Positions 27,600-35,953 of a stretch of DNA of 54,559 nt are shown here, piece by piece. The position numbers and the translations under genes are program-made. Numbering within the stretch: the first letter of the stretch is position 1; each line of letters begins with the position of its first letter. Under the pieces are notes generated by a model, which was given only the letters and a program-made list of their open reading frames with translations, made no database searches and was not told where the DNA came from. Source of the stretch: Pseudoramibacter alactolyticus ATCC 23263 (GTDB lineage Bacteria > Bacillota > Clostridia > Eubacteriales > Eubacteriaceae); contig NZ_GL622359.1 of the NCBI RefSeq assembly GCF_000185505.1, positions 713,249 through 767,807 on the forward strand. The letters run 5' to 3'.

Positions 27600-27623
27600 G
27601 CGCGCGGCCAACAATCCTGAAAA

Positions 27624-28079
27624 TTATCGGCCCGTGTGACCAAATCCGCCAGCTCCCCGATCCGTTTGGTTCAAAGCATCAACGGTCTCAACCGCAATGA
27701 TCTCGGGCTGCACCACCGGTGTAAATACCAGCTGGGCAATGCGGTCTCCCGGATGAACGGTAAAAGGCTCATCAATCAGCACGATCATCAGTGCCGCGAT
27801 CTCACCGCGATAGTCCGCGTCGATCGTACCGACGCCATTGGCCATGGCCACACCGTGTTTGAACGCCAAACCGCTGCGTGCGCGCACCTGCGCTTCATAA
27901 CCTGCCGGCATCTCCAAATAAATGCCGGTGGGAATTCGATAAACGCGATGCGGCACGAGCACCATCTCGTTCTCGATGGCTGCCCGCAAATCCAATCCCG
28001 ATGCCCCTGCCGTTTCGTAAACCGGCGCAGGAAAATCGGAGCGATTGACCAGACGAATCTGACAATGTTCCCTGCGCAT
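27624..28079 (-). CDS. dut: Deoxyuridine 5'-triphosphate nucleotidohydrolase (dUTPase)
   Basis: 151 residues from ATG 28079, with AGGA about 10 nt upstream; a longer frame to 28142 runs into pnp. It hydrolyses dUTP to dUMP, keeping uracil out of DNA and supplying thymidylate synthesis. All five trimeric dUTPase motifs are present: ASGLDLRA, RARSGLAFK, GVGTIDADYRGE, GDRIAQLV and RGAGGFGHTGR (the usual GFGSTG serine is His here). It begins 4 bp after the pnp stop. Confidence 0.95.
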   Translation of the reverse strand: MRREHCQIRLVNRSDFPAPVYETAGASGLDLRAAIENEMVLVPHRVYRIPTGIYLEMPAGYEAQVRARSGLAFKHGVAMANGVGTIDADYRGEIAALMIVLIDEPFTVHPGDRIAQLVFTPVVQPEIIAVETVDALNQTDRGAGGFGHTGR

Positions 28080-28083
28080 CGCT

Positions 28084-30165
28084 CTATTCGTCCTGGGGCA
28101 AGCACGCCTTACGCGAAAGATTAATGCGGCCCTGAGCATCAATTTCCGTCACTTTAACCGTAACCATGTCGCCAACTGACACCACATCTTCAACATTTTC
28201 CACACGGTGATTAGCCAACTTGGAAATATGGATCAGACCGTCTTTAGACCCCGGAATATCGACAAAAGCGCCGAATTTCATAATTTTCACGACTTTGCCG
28301 GTCACCACATCGCCGACTTCCACTTCACGAACGATATCAAAAATCATATCGTGTGCTTTTTTAGAGGATGCGCCGTCCGTCGCCGCAATATAAATTGTGC
28401 CGTCTTCTTCGATTTCGATTTTCGTATCTGTCGCATCTTGAATGCCAATAATGGTTTCGCCGCCTTTTCCGATGACGTCGCGAATCTTTTCAGGATCGAT
28501 GGTCATCGTTGTAATGTGCGGCGCATAGGGCGATAATTCTTCCCGTGGCTGCGCAATCGCGTCATTCATCACGCCAAGGATGAACAAACGACCTTCCCTT
28601 GCCTGATTGAGCGCCTTGGTCAAAATTTCACGATCAATGCCGTGAATTTTAATGTCCATTTGAATGGCCGTAATGCCGTCTTCCGTTCCGGCAACTTTAA
28701 AGTCCATATCGCCCAGGAAATCTTCCATTCCTTGAATATCCGTTAAAATAGCCAATTTCTCATCTTCTTTGATCAGTCCCATGGCACAACCGGCTACCTG
28801 TTTTTTTATAGGTACTCCGGCTGCCATCAAAGCCATCGAAGAGCCACAGACTGACGCCTGCGAAGTGGAGCCGTTGGAGCTCATGACTTCTGAGACTACA
28901 CGAATCGCATAAGGGAAATCCTCTTCAGAAGGCAAGACCGGCAAAAGCGCTCTTTCAGCCAACGCTCCGTGCCCGATTTCACGACGTCCCGGTCCGCGGC
29001 TGGGTCTCGTTTCACCGACCGAGTAGCTCGGGAAATTATAATTATGCATGTAGCGCTTTTTGCTTTCCAGTTCAAGACCGTCCAATGTCTGGGCTTCTTT
29101 TAAAAGGCCGAGGGTTGCCACCGAGCACACCTGGGTTTCGCCGCGGGTGAAAAGCGCCGAGCCATGAACCCGGGGAATATAATCCACTTTGACCGCTAAC
29201 GGGCGAACCTGGGTCATTCCGCGGTTATCCGGGCGGATACCGTCATCCAGGATCAAACTGCGGACTTCCTTCTTTTTAAGATTATTGATGACCATATCGA
29301 TATCTGCAGCGTTGTCCGGATAAATTTCGGCAAAATGTTCGCTGACTTCTTCAATGAGCGTATCCATGCTCTCAATGCGTTCTTTTGCATCCTCGGTGCG
29401 GACCGCGTCATGCATCCGCGTACCAATATAACCGGTAATTTCAGTTACCATTTCTTCTGTCGGCAGGTAAAGTTTATAGTCAGCTTTGGGGGCCCCTACT
29501 TCTGCCACAATTTGATCAATGAAGGAAATGATTTTTTTGATTTCTTTATGCGCGTAAAGAATGGCATCCAGCATCGTGGCTTCCGGAATTTCATCGGCAC
29601 CCGCCTCAACCATCATAACCGCTTCCCGTGTGCCGGCAACCGTGAGGTGCATTTCGGATTTTTCATATTGGGCTGCCGTCGGGTTGAGAACAAATTCACC
29701 ATCAATCAAACCCACTTGAACGGCCGCTGTCGGGCCATCGAACGGAAGATCAGAAATGGATAAAACAATAGACGATCCCAACATGCCAACCAGTTCCGGC
29801 GCGTTATCATGTTCGACAGACATCACCATCGTCACGACATGAACGTCGTTGCGGAATCCCTTCGGAAAAAGCGGACGAATCGGTCTGTCAATCAAACGTG
29901 AATTTAAAATCGCCTGATTAGACGGGCGGCCTTCCCGCTTTAAAAACCCGCCGGGAATTTTGCCGACCGCGTATTGTTTTTCTTCATAATCCACTGACAA
30001 CGGGAAAAAGTCCATGCCTTCCCGTGGTTTTTTGGATACCGTGACATTACACAACAAACTGGTATCCCCGTAGCGAACCATCGCGGCAGCCTTTGCCAGC
30101 CGTGCCACCTCTCCAATTTCAACCCGAAAAGGGCGGCCTGCAATCTCCGTTTCAAATACTCTCAT
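28084..30165 (-). CDS. pnp: Polyribonucleotide nucleotidyltransferase (PNPase)
   Basis: 693 residues, normal length. Phosphorolytic 3'-5' exoribonuclease. Two RNase PH domains flank a helical region; catalytic-domain landmarks include VDYEEKQYAVGKIPGGFLKR, GRREIGHGALAERAL and AGCAMGLIKED. The KH domain (VIGKGGETIIGIQDATDTKI) and S1 domain (VEVGDVVTGKVVKIMKFGAF) close the protein. GAGGAGG precedes the start. It follows rpsO and its terminator, the conserved rpsO-pnp arrangement. Confidence 0.98.
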   Translation of the reverse strand: MRVFETEIAGRPFRVEIGEVARLAKAAAMVRYGDTSLLCNVTVSKKPREGMDFFPLSVDYEEKQYAVGKIPGGFLKREGRPSNQAILNSRLIDRPIRPLFPKGFRNDVHVVTMVMSVEHDNAPELVGMLGSSIVLSISDLPFDGPTAAVQVGLIDGEFVLNPTAAQYEKSEMHLTVAGTREAVMMVEAGADEIPEATMLDAILYAHKEIKKIISFIDQIVAEVGAPKADYKLYLPTEEMVTEITGYIGTRMHDAVRTEDAKERIESMDTLIEEVSEHFAEIYPDNAADIDMVINNLKKKEVRSLILDDGIRPDNRGMTQVRPLAVKVDYIPRVHGSALFTRGETQVCSVATLGLLKEAQTLDGLELESKKRYMHNYNFPSYSVGETRPSRGPGRREIGHGALAERALLPVLPSEEDFPYAIRVVSEVMSSNGSTSQASVCGSSMALMAAGVPIKKQVAGCAMGLIKEDEKLAILTDIQGMEDFLGDMDFKVAGTEDGITAIQMDIKIHGIDREILTKALNQAREGRLFILGVMNDAIAQPREELSPYAPHITTMTIDPEKIRDVIGKGGETIIGIQDATDTKIEIEEDGTIYIAATDGASSKKAHDMIFDIVREVEVGDVVTGKVVKIMKFGAFVDIPGSKDGLIHISKLANHRVENVEDVVSVGDMVTVKVTEIDAQGRINLSRKACLPQDE

Positions 30166-30215
30166 CTTTCCTCCTCGTTCGATAACCGCACTTTCAGAGC
30201 CTTCCCCGAAAATGC

Positions 30216-30238
30216 AAAAAGGCGGAAGAGCTCCGCCT
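30216..30238 (-). terminator. rpsO-pnp intercistronic terminator/attenuator
   Basis: Minus strand AGGCGGA-GCTCT-TCCGCCT followed by TTTT. It lies between rpsO and pnp and should partly separate their expression. Confidence 0.8.
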
Positions 30239-30247
30239 GTTTAATCA

Positions 30248-30514
30248 TTATTTTCTCAAGCCCAGTCTCGCGATCAGTTCACGATAACGGGTGATGTCTT
30301 TCTTTTTCAGATACCCCAAAAGATTGCGACGCTGCCCAACCATTTTAAGCAGTCCTCTTCTGGAATGATGATCCTTTTTGTGCACGGTAAAATGCGCATT
30401 CAAATCATTGATGCGCGCTGTCAGCAACGCAATCTGAACTTCCGGAGAACCAGTATCTCCAGCATGTGTGCCGTATTCCGCAATGATTTGTTCTTTGTTT
30501 TCTTTTGTAATCAT
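30248..30514 (-). CDS. rpsO: Ribosomal protein S15
   Basis: 88 residues from ATG 30514, exactly the family length, with AAGGAG 6 nt upstream; a longer frame to 30574 would cover the leader. S15 binds the 16S rRNA central domain early in 30S assembly. Conserved [32 protein letters not shown] and [12 protein letters not shown] are present. Confidence 0.98.
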   Translation of the reverse strand: MITKENKEQIIAEYGTHAGDTGSPEVQIALLTARINDLNAHFTVHKKDHHSRRGLLKMVGQRRNLLGYLKKKDITRYRELIARLGLRK

Positions 30515-30594
30515 GATATCTCCTTGATTATTTAGAATTCCCCCGTTCATAGTAGGCCGTCGGAGTGTCGGCAAACCAAGAGTGGGCTAACTAT
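30515..30594 (-). promoter_or_regulatory. Structured 5' leader of rpsO (possible S15 autoregulatory RNA)
   Basis: About 80 nt between the predicted start of transcription and rpsO. Minus strand ATAGTTAGCC near the 5' end can pair (8 of 10) with GGCCTACTAT, enclosing a GCCG...CGGC hairpin. Autoregulatory S15-binding leaders are known in several bacterial groups; this one is assigned by position and foldability only. Confidence 0.45.
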
Positions 30595-30599
30595 CGTGC

Positions 30600-30628
30600 A
30601 TTTTACCATTGGCTATCTGAATTGTAAA
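30600..30628 (-). promoter_or_regulatory. rpsO promoter
   Basis: TTTACA (30623-30628), 17-nt spacer, TAAAAT (30600-30605) on the minus strand. The decayed IS begins 48 bp upstream and leaves this promoter intact. Confidence 0.75.
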
Positions 30629-30675
30629 GCACAAATCCAATCTTTCGCGATCAATGCCTATAGCTTTACAATAGG

Positions 30676-31261
30676 TGTGAGACCTTGAGAATAAAAAAAG
30701 CGATTGAGTCCGTTAGAATTGTTTCTACTACTAAACTCCTCTGACGAAAGGTCTTCAATCGCCATGAGCAGCATATCACATTCACAATGATTCTTGTCCC
30801 ATACTCTTAAAACTGGAAGCGTTAGGTATTAAATGGCAGATGGACGTTCCAAAAGCTTGTTATGTCGGCAAGGTGCCTGACAAGTTCATCAGTACACGAT
30901 GATTGACAAGGCATCATAAGGGAACGATTTATCTATCATATCTTGAACAAAGCAACTTCTATAAAGAAGTCGGAATAAAACATAAACTGATACGCCCTAG
31001 AACCCCTTGGAATAATGGTAACGTCGAAGGCAGCTACAGGAACGATCAGGAGCAATTCTGCAACTTCCTGAATTTCTGCTCGTTCAAGGATCTGAAAGAG
31101 CAGATGTACAGGTATATGTGCGGATTGAACAATCTCCCAATGGCAGTGCTTGGATGGATGTCTCCACTTGAAAGGCGTGCGCAGCTCAAGGGATAACTTT
31201 CGAGCCTTGGCAGAAACAATCGGATGTTATCAAATGACTTTCTCCTTTTTCAGGTCTCACA
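30676..31261 (+). mobile_element. Decayed insertion sequence (about 586 bp) with recognisable ends
   Basis: The left end begins TGTGAGACCTTGAGAATAAA and the right end, read on the minus strand, TGTGAGACCTGAAAAAGGAG, giving an inverted repeat of ten matched bases before the copies drift. Between them lies a broken DDE transposase gene. The size is roughly half that of a complete IS of this sort, consistent with internal deletions. It lies between the upstream edge of the rpsO promoter and the 3' end of argD. Its ends differ from those of the IS at the window's left edge. Confidence 0.75.
30764..31196 (+). pseudogene. DDE transposase remnant (IS3/IS481-like rve superfamily)
   Basis: A start (MSSISHSQ) is followed at once by a stop. 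A later block in another frame reads KLEALGIKWQMDVPKACYVG, containing the first catalytic Asp (WQMD). Then HQYTMIDKAS appears in a shifted frame and ends in TAA. Finally an open frame from 30903 reads YLEQSNFYKEVGIKHKLIRP, then TPWNNGNVEGSYRNDQEQF with the last catalytic Glu. The stretch holding the middle Asp has been deleted between EQSNF and the IKHKLIRP block. At least two frameshifts, an early stop and deletions show it is dead. Confidence 0.85.
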
Positions 31262-31302
31262 TCATTGGATAACATACAATCATTTTCTGCTTTATTTAGC
31301 CG

Positions 31303-32490
31303 CTACGCTAATAGAGCTTTTTTTACAATATCAACCGCCTGATCAATTTCGTCCCGCGTCACGATCAACGGTGGCACAAAGCGCAAGGTAGATGCTCCCG
31401 CGCTACAAATCAACAACCCATTTCGAATACATTCCTTAATAACCTCACCTGGATTACCCGTGATTTCGGCGCCTAACATGAGTCCCTTGCCGCGCACATC
31501 GACAACTTTCCCGATTTCAGCTTTAAGCGCCATTAATTTATCTTTCAGATAAGCTCCTTTATCTGTCACTTCCGACAAAAAATCAGCTTTTCCAACATGA
31601 TCGAGCACATAATTGGCAGCTGCTGTCGCCAGCGGATTTGCACCAAAGGTCGACGCGTGGGTTCCCGGGCCAAACGCTTGTGCCACGCGATTGCATGCCA
31701 AGATGCCCCCCATTGGTACCCCGCCGGCAATCCCCTTGGCAAAAGAAACGACATCCGGTTTTAAACCGTATTGCTCATAAGCAAAGAAAGTTCCGGAGCG
31801 GCCAATCCCACATTGAACTTCATCCAAAATCATAACGATATTTTGTTCGTCACAAAGCTGGCGAACCTTTTTTAAGTATTCTGGAGCCGCCGGATAGACA
31901 CCACCTTCCCCTTGAACGGGCTCTAACAGAATTGCGCAAGTTTTCGCCGAAACTTGCTGCACCAGCGCTTCATAATCATTAAATGGCACATGAGAAATTT
32001 CCGGCATCAACGGATTTAAATTTTTCTGATACTTTGGCTGCCCCGTCGCCGTAATGGCCGCATAGGTGCGGCCATGAAACGAATGATCCATCGCAATGAT
32101 CTCGACGGCTTCTTCAGATTTATGCAATTTGGCATAGATTCTTGCCAATTTCATTGCCGCCTCGTTGGCTTCCGCCCCACTATTGCAAAAAAAAGCCTTA
32201 TCCAGTCCGCTGAGTTTCGTCAACTTTTCTGCGGCGGTAATCATCGGTTCATGCCAATACAAATTCGAAATGTGCATCATCTTACCGCATTGACTCGCAA
32301 TGGCTTGGTTCAACCCCGAGTGATTATAGCCCAAACAATTGACGGCGATCCCGCCGACAAAATCCAGGTATTCTTTGCCATCCACATCGGTTAGGGTGCA
32401 GCCGTCTCCATGGTCAAACACGATGGGAAACCGCGTGTAAGTCGGCATAATCACCGCATTGCCCCGATCAATTAATGCTTGTGTTTTCAC
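31303..32490 (-). CDS. argD: Acetylornithine aminotransferase
   Basis: 395 residues, a class III PLP aminotransferase. It converts N-acetylglutamate semialdehyde to N-acetylornithine in arginine synthesis (family members may also serve lysine synthesis). Visible: GGIAVNCLGYNHSGL, FFCNSGAEANEAAMKLAR, MILDEVQCGIGRSG and the PLP lysine in SFAKGIAGGVPMG. The start is GTG at 32490, with AAGGAG 6 nt upstream and 4 bp past argB. Last gene of argCJBD. Confidence 0.95.
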   Translation of the reverse strand: MKTQALIDRGNAVIMPTYTRFPIVFDHGDGCTLTDVDGKEYLDFVGGIAVNCLGYNHSGLNQAIASQCGKMMHISNLYWHEPMITAAEKLTKLSGLDKAFFCNSGAEANEAAMKLARIYAKLHKSEEAVEIIAMDHSFHGRTYAAITATGQPKYQKNLNPLMPEISHVPFNDYEALVQQVSAKTCAILLEPVQGEGGVYPAAPEYLKKVRQLCDEQNIVMILDEVQCGIGRSGTFFAYEQYGLKPDVVSFAKGIAGGVPMGGILACNRVAQAFGPGTHASTFGANPLATAAANYVLDHVGKADFLSEVTDKGAYLKDKLMALKAEIGKVVDVRGKGLMLGAEITGNPGEVIKECIRNGLLICSAGASTLRFVPPLIVTRDEIDQAVDIVKKALLA

Positions 32491-32493
32491 TTT

Positions 32494-33390
32494 TTACTCC
32501 TTGTTATATTTGGGAAAATTATCTTTAATCATTGTACCGCACCCGGCCGCCGTAAATAATTCTAAAAGAATAGAGTGTTCGATGCGGCCGTCAAGGATAT
32601 GCACGGATTTAACGCCGCTTTCAATAGCATTCACCGCATTTTCCACTTTAGGAATCATTCCGCCGGAAATAACCCCTTGACTAATCAAATCATACACTTC
32701 GTGCGTACCTAAACGCCCGATGATCGAGCTGGGATCATCATGATCCATATAGACCCCTTCGGTATCCGTCAAATAAATGAGTTTTTCGGCTTTAAGTTTT
32801 TTAGCAATGGCATAAGCGACATGGTCTGCATTGATATTATACGTTTGTTTATTTCTGTCATAACCGATTGGCGCGATGACCGGAACATAATCATTGCGAA
32901 GCATATCCTGCAAAATAGCATCCTTTACCCGCGTAATCTCCCCAACATAGCCAATGTCTTTTCCATGGGATAACTTTTTCTTGACGCGCAGCATGCCGCC
33001 ATCTTTTCCGGAAATCCCCACAGCATTGATGTCGCGATTTTGAAGTAATTGAACAATTTCTTTGTTGATTTTTCCACAGAGCACCATTTCGGCAACGCTC
33101 ACCGTCTCTTTGCTGGTAACCCGCAGCCCGTCCATAAATTCAGATTCAATATCGAGCTGATCCAGCATTGACGAAATATCTTTCCCGCCGCCATGCACCA
33201 CAATGGGACGAATGCCCACCAATTTCATCAATGCAATATCATCCATCACCGAATATTTAATATCCTGATCGTTCATAAAAGAACCGCCATATTTAATCAC
33301 AACTGTTTTATCACTAAACTCTCGGATATAGGGCAGTGCCTCGATCAGGGTATTGGCCTTTTCGATGTATTGACTCATATTTTCAATCAT
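32494..33390 (-). CDS. argB: Acetylglutamate kinase
   Basis: 298 residues of the amino acid kinase family. It phosphorylates N-acetylglutamate, the second step of the pathway and often the site of arginine feedback. Conserved VIKYGGSFM (phosphate-binding Lys), VHGGGKDIS, GLRVTSKETV, NINADHVAYAIAKKL and the C-terminal GGMIPKVENAV are present. The long N-terminal segment before the kinase core resembles the extra helix of arginine-inhibited ArgB forms, but this is inference. Overlap-free operon gene, 16 bp after argJ. Confidence 0.96.
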   Translation of the reverse strand: MIENMSQYIEKANTLIEALPYIREFSDKTVVIKYGGSFMNDQDIKYSVMDDIALMKLVGIRPIVVHGGGKDISSMLDQLDIESEFMDGLRVTSKETVSVAEMVLCGKINKEIVQLLQNRDINAVGISGKDGGMLRVKKKLSHGKDIGYVGEITRVKDAILQDMLRNDYVPVIAPIGYDRNKQTYNINADHVAYAIAKKLKAEKLIYLTDTEGVYMDHDDPSSIIGRLGTHEVYDLISQGVISGGMIPKVENAVNAIESGVKSVHILDGRIEHSILLELFTAAGCGTMIKDNFPKYNKE

Positions 33391-33405
33391 GTTTCGCCTT
33401 CTTTC

Positions 33406-34638
33406 TTACGAACGGTAGTCACCATTAATGTGCACATATTCGTGGGAAAGATCACATCCCCATGCCTTGGCCCGATAAATCCCCATGCCCATATCAATCA
33501 GCACATCAATGTCTTTTTCAGACAAAATTTCTGTTGCCGCAGTTTCATCAAAGGCGACGGGTATTCCCTTTTCGAGCAGCTTTAATGAGCCCCGGGCACT
33601 GCTGAATATAAGATCGACCGTATTCGGATCAAATTGAACGCCCGAAGCGCCGATTGAAGACAGCACGCGTCCCCAATTCGCATCTTCGCCGTAAAACGCC
33701 GTTTTAACCAGGTTCGATTTTATTACCGCTTTGGCTAATAATTTTGCTTCAAAAACCGATTCGGCGTTGATCACAGACACTTCAATGAACTTTGTCGCGC
33801 CTTCTCCATCACGGACGATTGATTTTGCAATACGCTCATTAACAGCATACAGCGCATTAAAAAACAAACCGTATGCCGCCGATTCGACATCATCAATGCG
33901 GGGTGTATCGGCCATGCCGTTGGCCATCACCAAAACCGTGTCGTTGGTGCTCATATCGCCGTCCACCGACATCATGTTGTAAGTATCTTCCGCGATAATG
34001 CTGAGCATCTGCTGCAGACATTGCCGATCGATGTTAGCGTCTGTTGTTACAAAAGAGAGCATGGTCGCCATATTGGGACAAATCATTCCGGATCCCTTGG
34101 CCATCGCCCCGATTTTAACCGTTCTGCCTTCAATTTTTAATTCAACCGCCGCCGTTTTAGGGACCAGATCCGTTGTCAAGATCGCGCGGCTCGCTACATC
34201 TACGCCTTCAACCGACAATCCGTCGACTAACGCAGGAACGGCATCGGTGATCTTATCCACCGACAGCGGAACGCCAATCACCCCTGTTGAAGACACAAAC
34301 ACCTGGTCCATTTCACAATTCAGAGCCATTGCCGCCGCCCGTGCCTCATCACGGACATCCTCCAATCCCTTTGCCCCGGTACAGGCATTGGCATTACCGC
34401 TGTTGACAATCACAGCTTTAATCGCGTTGCCTTCAGAGACAATGCGGTTGTCCCAAAGAACCGGCGCTGCTTTAACCGCATTTTTAGTTGTGACGATCGC
34501 CGGGATAGCCGGCTTCTCGGAAACAACTAATGCCGTATCTAATTGATCATTTTCTTTAAGCCCAGCCGCCACACCAAAAGCTTTGTAGCCCTGCGGCGCT
34601 GTTATGCCGCCGTCAATCCATTTATATTTTTCACCCAT
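33406..34638 (-). CDS. argJ: Bifunctional glutamate N-acetyltransferase/ornithine acetyltransferase
   Basis: 410 residues from ATG 34638, behind AAGGAG at about 9 nt; an ATG at 34656 overlapping the argC stop would cover that site. ArgJ moves the acetyl group from acetylornithine to glutamate, recycling it. The self-processing site is visible as KGSGMICPNMATMLSF, where cleavage before the Thr makes alpha and beta chains; VSSTGVIGVPL and GEDANWGRVL are also conserved. No argA or argE lies in the window, in keeping with the acetyl-recycling route. Confidence 0.95.
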   Translation of the reverse strand: MGEKYKWIDGGITAPQGYKAFGVAAGLKENDQLDTALVVSEKPAIPAIVTTKNAVKAAPVLWDNRIVSEGNAIKAVIVNSGNANACTGAKGLEDVRDEARAAAMALNCEMDQVFVSSTGVIGVPLSVDKITDAVPALVDGLSVEGVDVASRAILTTDLVPKTAAVELKIEGRTVKIGAMAKGSGMICPNMATMLSFVTTDANIDRQCLQQMLSIIAEDTYNMMSVDGDMSTNDTVLVMANGMADTPRIDDVESAAYGLFFNALYAVNERIAKSIVRDGEGATKFIEVSVINAESVFEAKLLAKAVIKSNLVKTAFYGEDANWGRVLSSIGASGVQFDPNTVDLIFSSARGSLKLLEKGIPVAFDETAATEILSEKDIDVLIDMGMGIYRAKAWGCDLSHEYVHINGDYRS

Positions 34639-34655
34639 CGCGCGTGTCTCCTTCA

Positions 34656-35705
34656 TTAAACAGGATAATCCGATACCAAATCAATGCCTGTTTTTTCCGG
34701 CAGATCAAACATTAAATTCATATTCTGCACGGCCTGACCCGCCGCCCCTTTAATCAAATTATCAATGGCGCCCATTGCAATCACGCGATTCGTTCGCTTA
34801 TCGATTTTGACACCAATATCGCAGAAATTAGTTCCTTTAACCCACTTGGTATCGGGAATTCGTCCCTCTGTTAAACGGACAAAATATTCGTTGTGATAAA
34901 AATCACGATAAAGCTGACGGATGTCTTCTTCCGACATAGCTTTGCCCGCCTCGTTTAAACACGCATAGCAAACGGCCAAAATGCCGCGATTCATCGGCAC
35001 CAGATTCGGTGTGAACAATAACTGAAGCGACTGATGGCACAAGGCTTCCAGTTCCTGCTCGATTTCCGGCGTATGTCGATGGGATGCCACCTTATACGGT
35101 TTAATCGATTCTGTACATTCACAAAACATATAGGGAAGCTGATCCGTCCGGCCTGCGCCGGTGACGCCGGATTTCGCATCGATAATGATAGAGTCCATAT
35201 CGATAATCCCAGCTTGAACCAAAGGCGCCAGTGTTAAAATGCTGCACGTGGTATAGCACCCGGGATTGCCGATCAGCCGAGCCTGTTTGATTGCTTCGCG
35301 ATGCAGTTCCGCTAATCCATAAACCGCTTCGTTCATTACGGCTTGTCCATGATGCTCCACCCGATACCACTGCTCATAAATATTCAGATCCTTCAATCTG
35401 AAATCCGCGCCGAGATCAACCACCTTTGTTTTTTTGAGCACATCCGGCGTCACTTGCTGAGAAGCAATGCCATGGGGAAGGGCCAGAAATACCACATCGG
35501 CCATTTCCGAAAGCTCTTCTAAAGAGTGATTAGAGCAAATCGCTTCGGAAATGTGTTCATACAATGGATAAACTTCTCTTAATGGCTGTCCTGCATAGGA
35601 TCGCGACCCTACCGAAACGACTTCGACTTTCGGATGTCGGGACAACAATCGAAGAAGCTCTTGTCCGGCGTATCCCGTTGCGCCAATAATTGCCGCCTTA
35701 ATCAT
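34656..35705 (-). CDS. argC: N-acetyl-gamma-glutamyl-phosphate reductase
   Basis: 349 residues. NADPH-dependent reduction of acetylglutamyl phosphate to the semialdehyde. Rossmann opening AAIIGATGYAGQELLRLL, catalytic Cys in GNPGCYTTCSILTLAPL, and the His of SHRHTPEIEQEL are present. First gene of the leftward argCJBD unit; GAGGTG lies 8 nt before the ATG, and the promoter with ARG-box-like operators lies about 105 nt upstream. Confidence 0.97.
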   Translation of the reverse strand: MIKAAIIGATGYAGQELLRLLSRHPKVEVVSVGSRSYAGQPLREVYPLYEHISEAICSNHSLEELSEMADVVFLALPHGIASQQVTPDVLKKTKVVDLGADFRLKDLNIYEQWYRVEHHGQAVMNEAVYGLAELHREAIKQARLIGNPGCYTTCSILTLAPLVQAGIIDMDSIIIDAKSGVTGAGRTDQLPYMFCECTESIKPYKVASHRHTPEIEQELEALCHQSLQLLFTPNLVPMNRGILAVCYACLNEAGKAMSEEDIRQLYRDFYHNEYFVRLTEGRIPDTKWVKGTNFCDIGVKIDKRTNRVIAMGAIDNLIKGAAGQAVQNMNLMFDLPEKTGIDLVSDYPV

Positions 35706-35808
35706 TTGTCTTCACCTCTATTAAATATTGATGGTCGTCAGTTCTTCCAGAATATGCCATTATGCGGCTTCTTTCAAAAGAACGGATTCAATTTTAGCAA
35801 CTTGTTGC

Positions 35809-35837
35809 ATTATACTCCACATAAAATGAATAATCAA
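35809..35837 (-). promoter_or_regulatory. argC promoter
   Basis: TTGATT (35832-35837), 17-nt spacer, TATAAT (35809-35814) on the minus strand: the same hexamers and spacing as the divergent argG promoter. The -35 lies inside an ARG-box-like sequence. Confidence 0.8.
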
Positions 35838-35860
35838 GCATAATTACGAATAATTATAAA
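35827..35860. promoter_or_regulatory. Two tandem ARG-box-like operators at the argC promoter
   Basis: TGAATAATCAAGCA (35827-35840) and CGAATAATTATAAA (35847-35860) each differ at two positions from the ArgR/AhrC core TGNATWWWWATNCA. They are spaced 20 bp centre to centre, close to the two-turn spacing used by ArgR hexamers. The first overlaps the -35 of argC. Confidence 0.6.
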
Positions 35861-35889
35861 TCTCATCCGTATATTTTTTCACTTCTTCC

Positions 35890-35918
35890 TTGATTTCTCA
35901 ACATTCATATTGTATAAT
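35890..35918 (+). promoter_or_regulatory. argG promoter
   Basis: TTGATT (35890-35895), 17-nt spacer, TATAAT (35913-35918), 35 nt before the argG start codon. Confidence 0.82.
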
Positions 35919-35926
35919 CATTCACA
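35909..35926. promoter_or_regulatory. ARG-box-like operator over the argG -10
   Basis: ATTGTATAATCATTCACA matches the 18-bp ArgR consensus TNTGNATWWWWATNCANA at all but two defined positions and covers the -10 hexamer, a position suited to repression by arginine-bound ArgR. Confidence 0.65.
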
Positions 35927-35953
35927 GTTTAAATTAGTTCCAGGAGGAATCTC

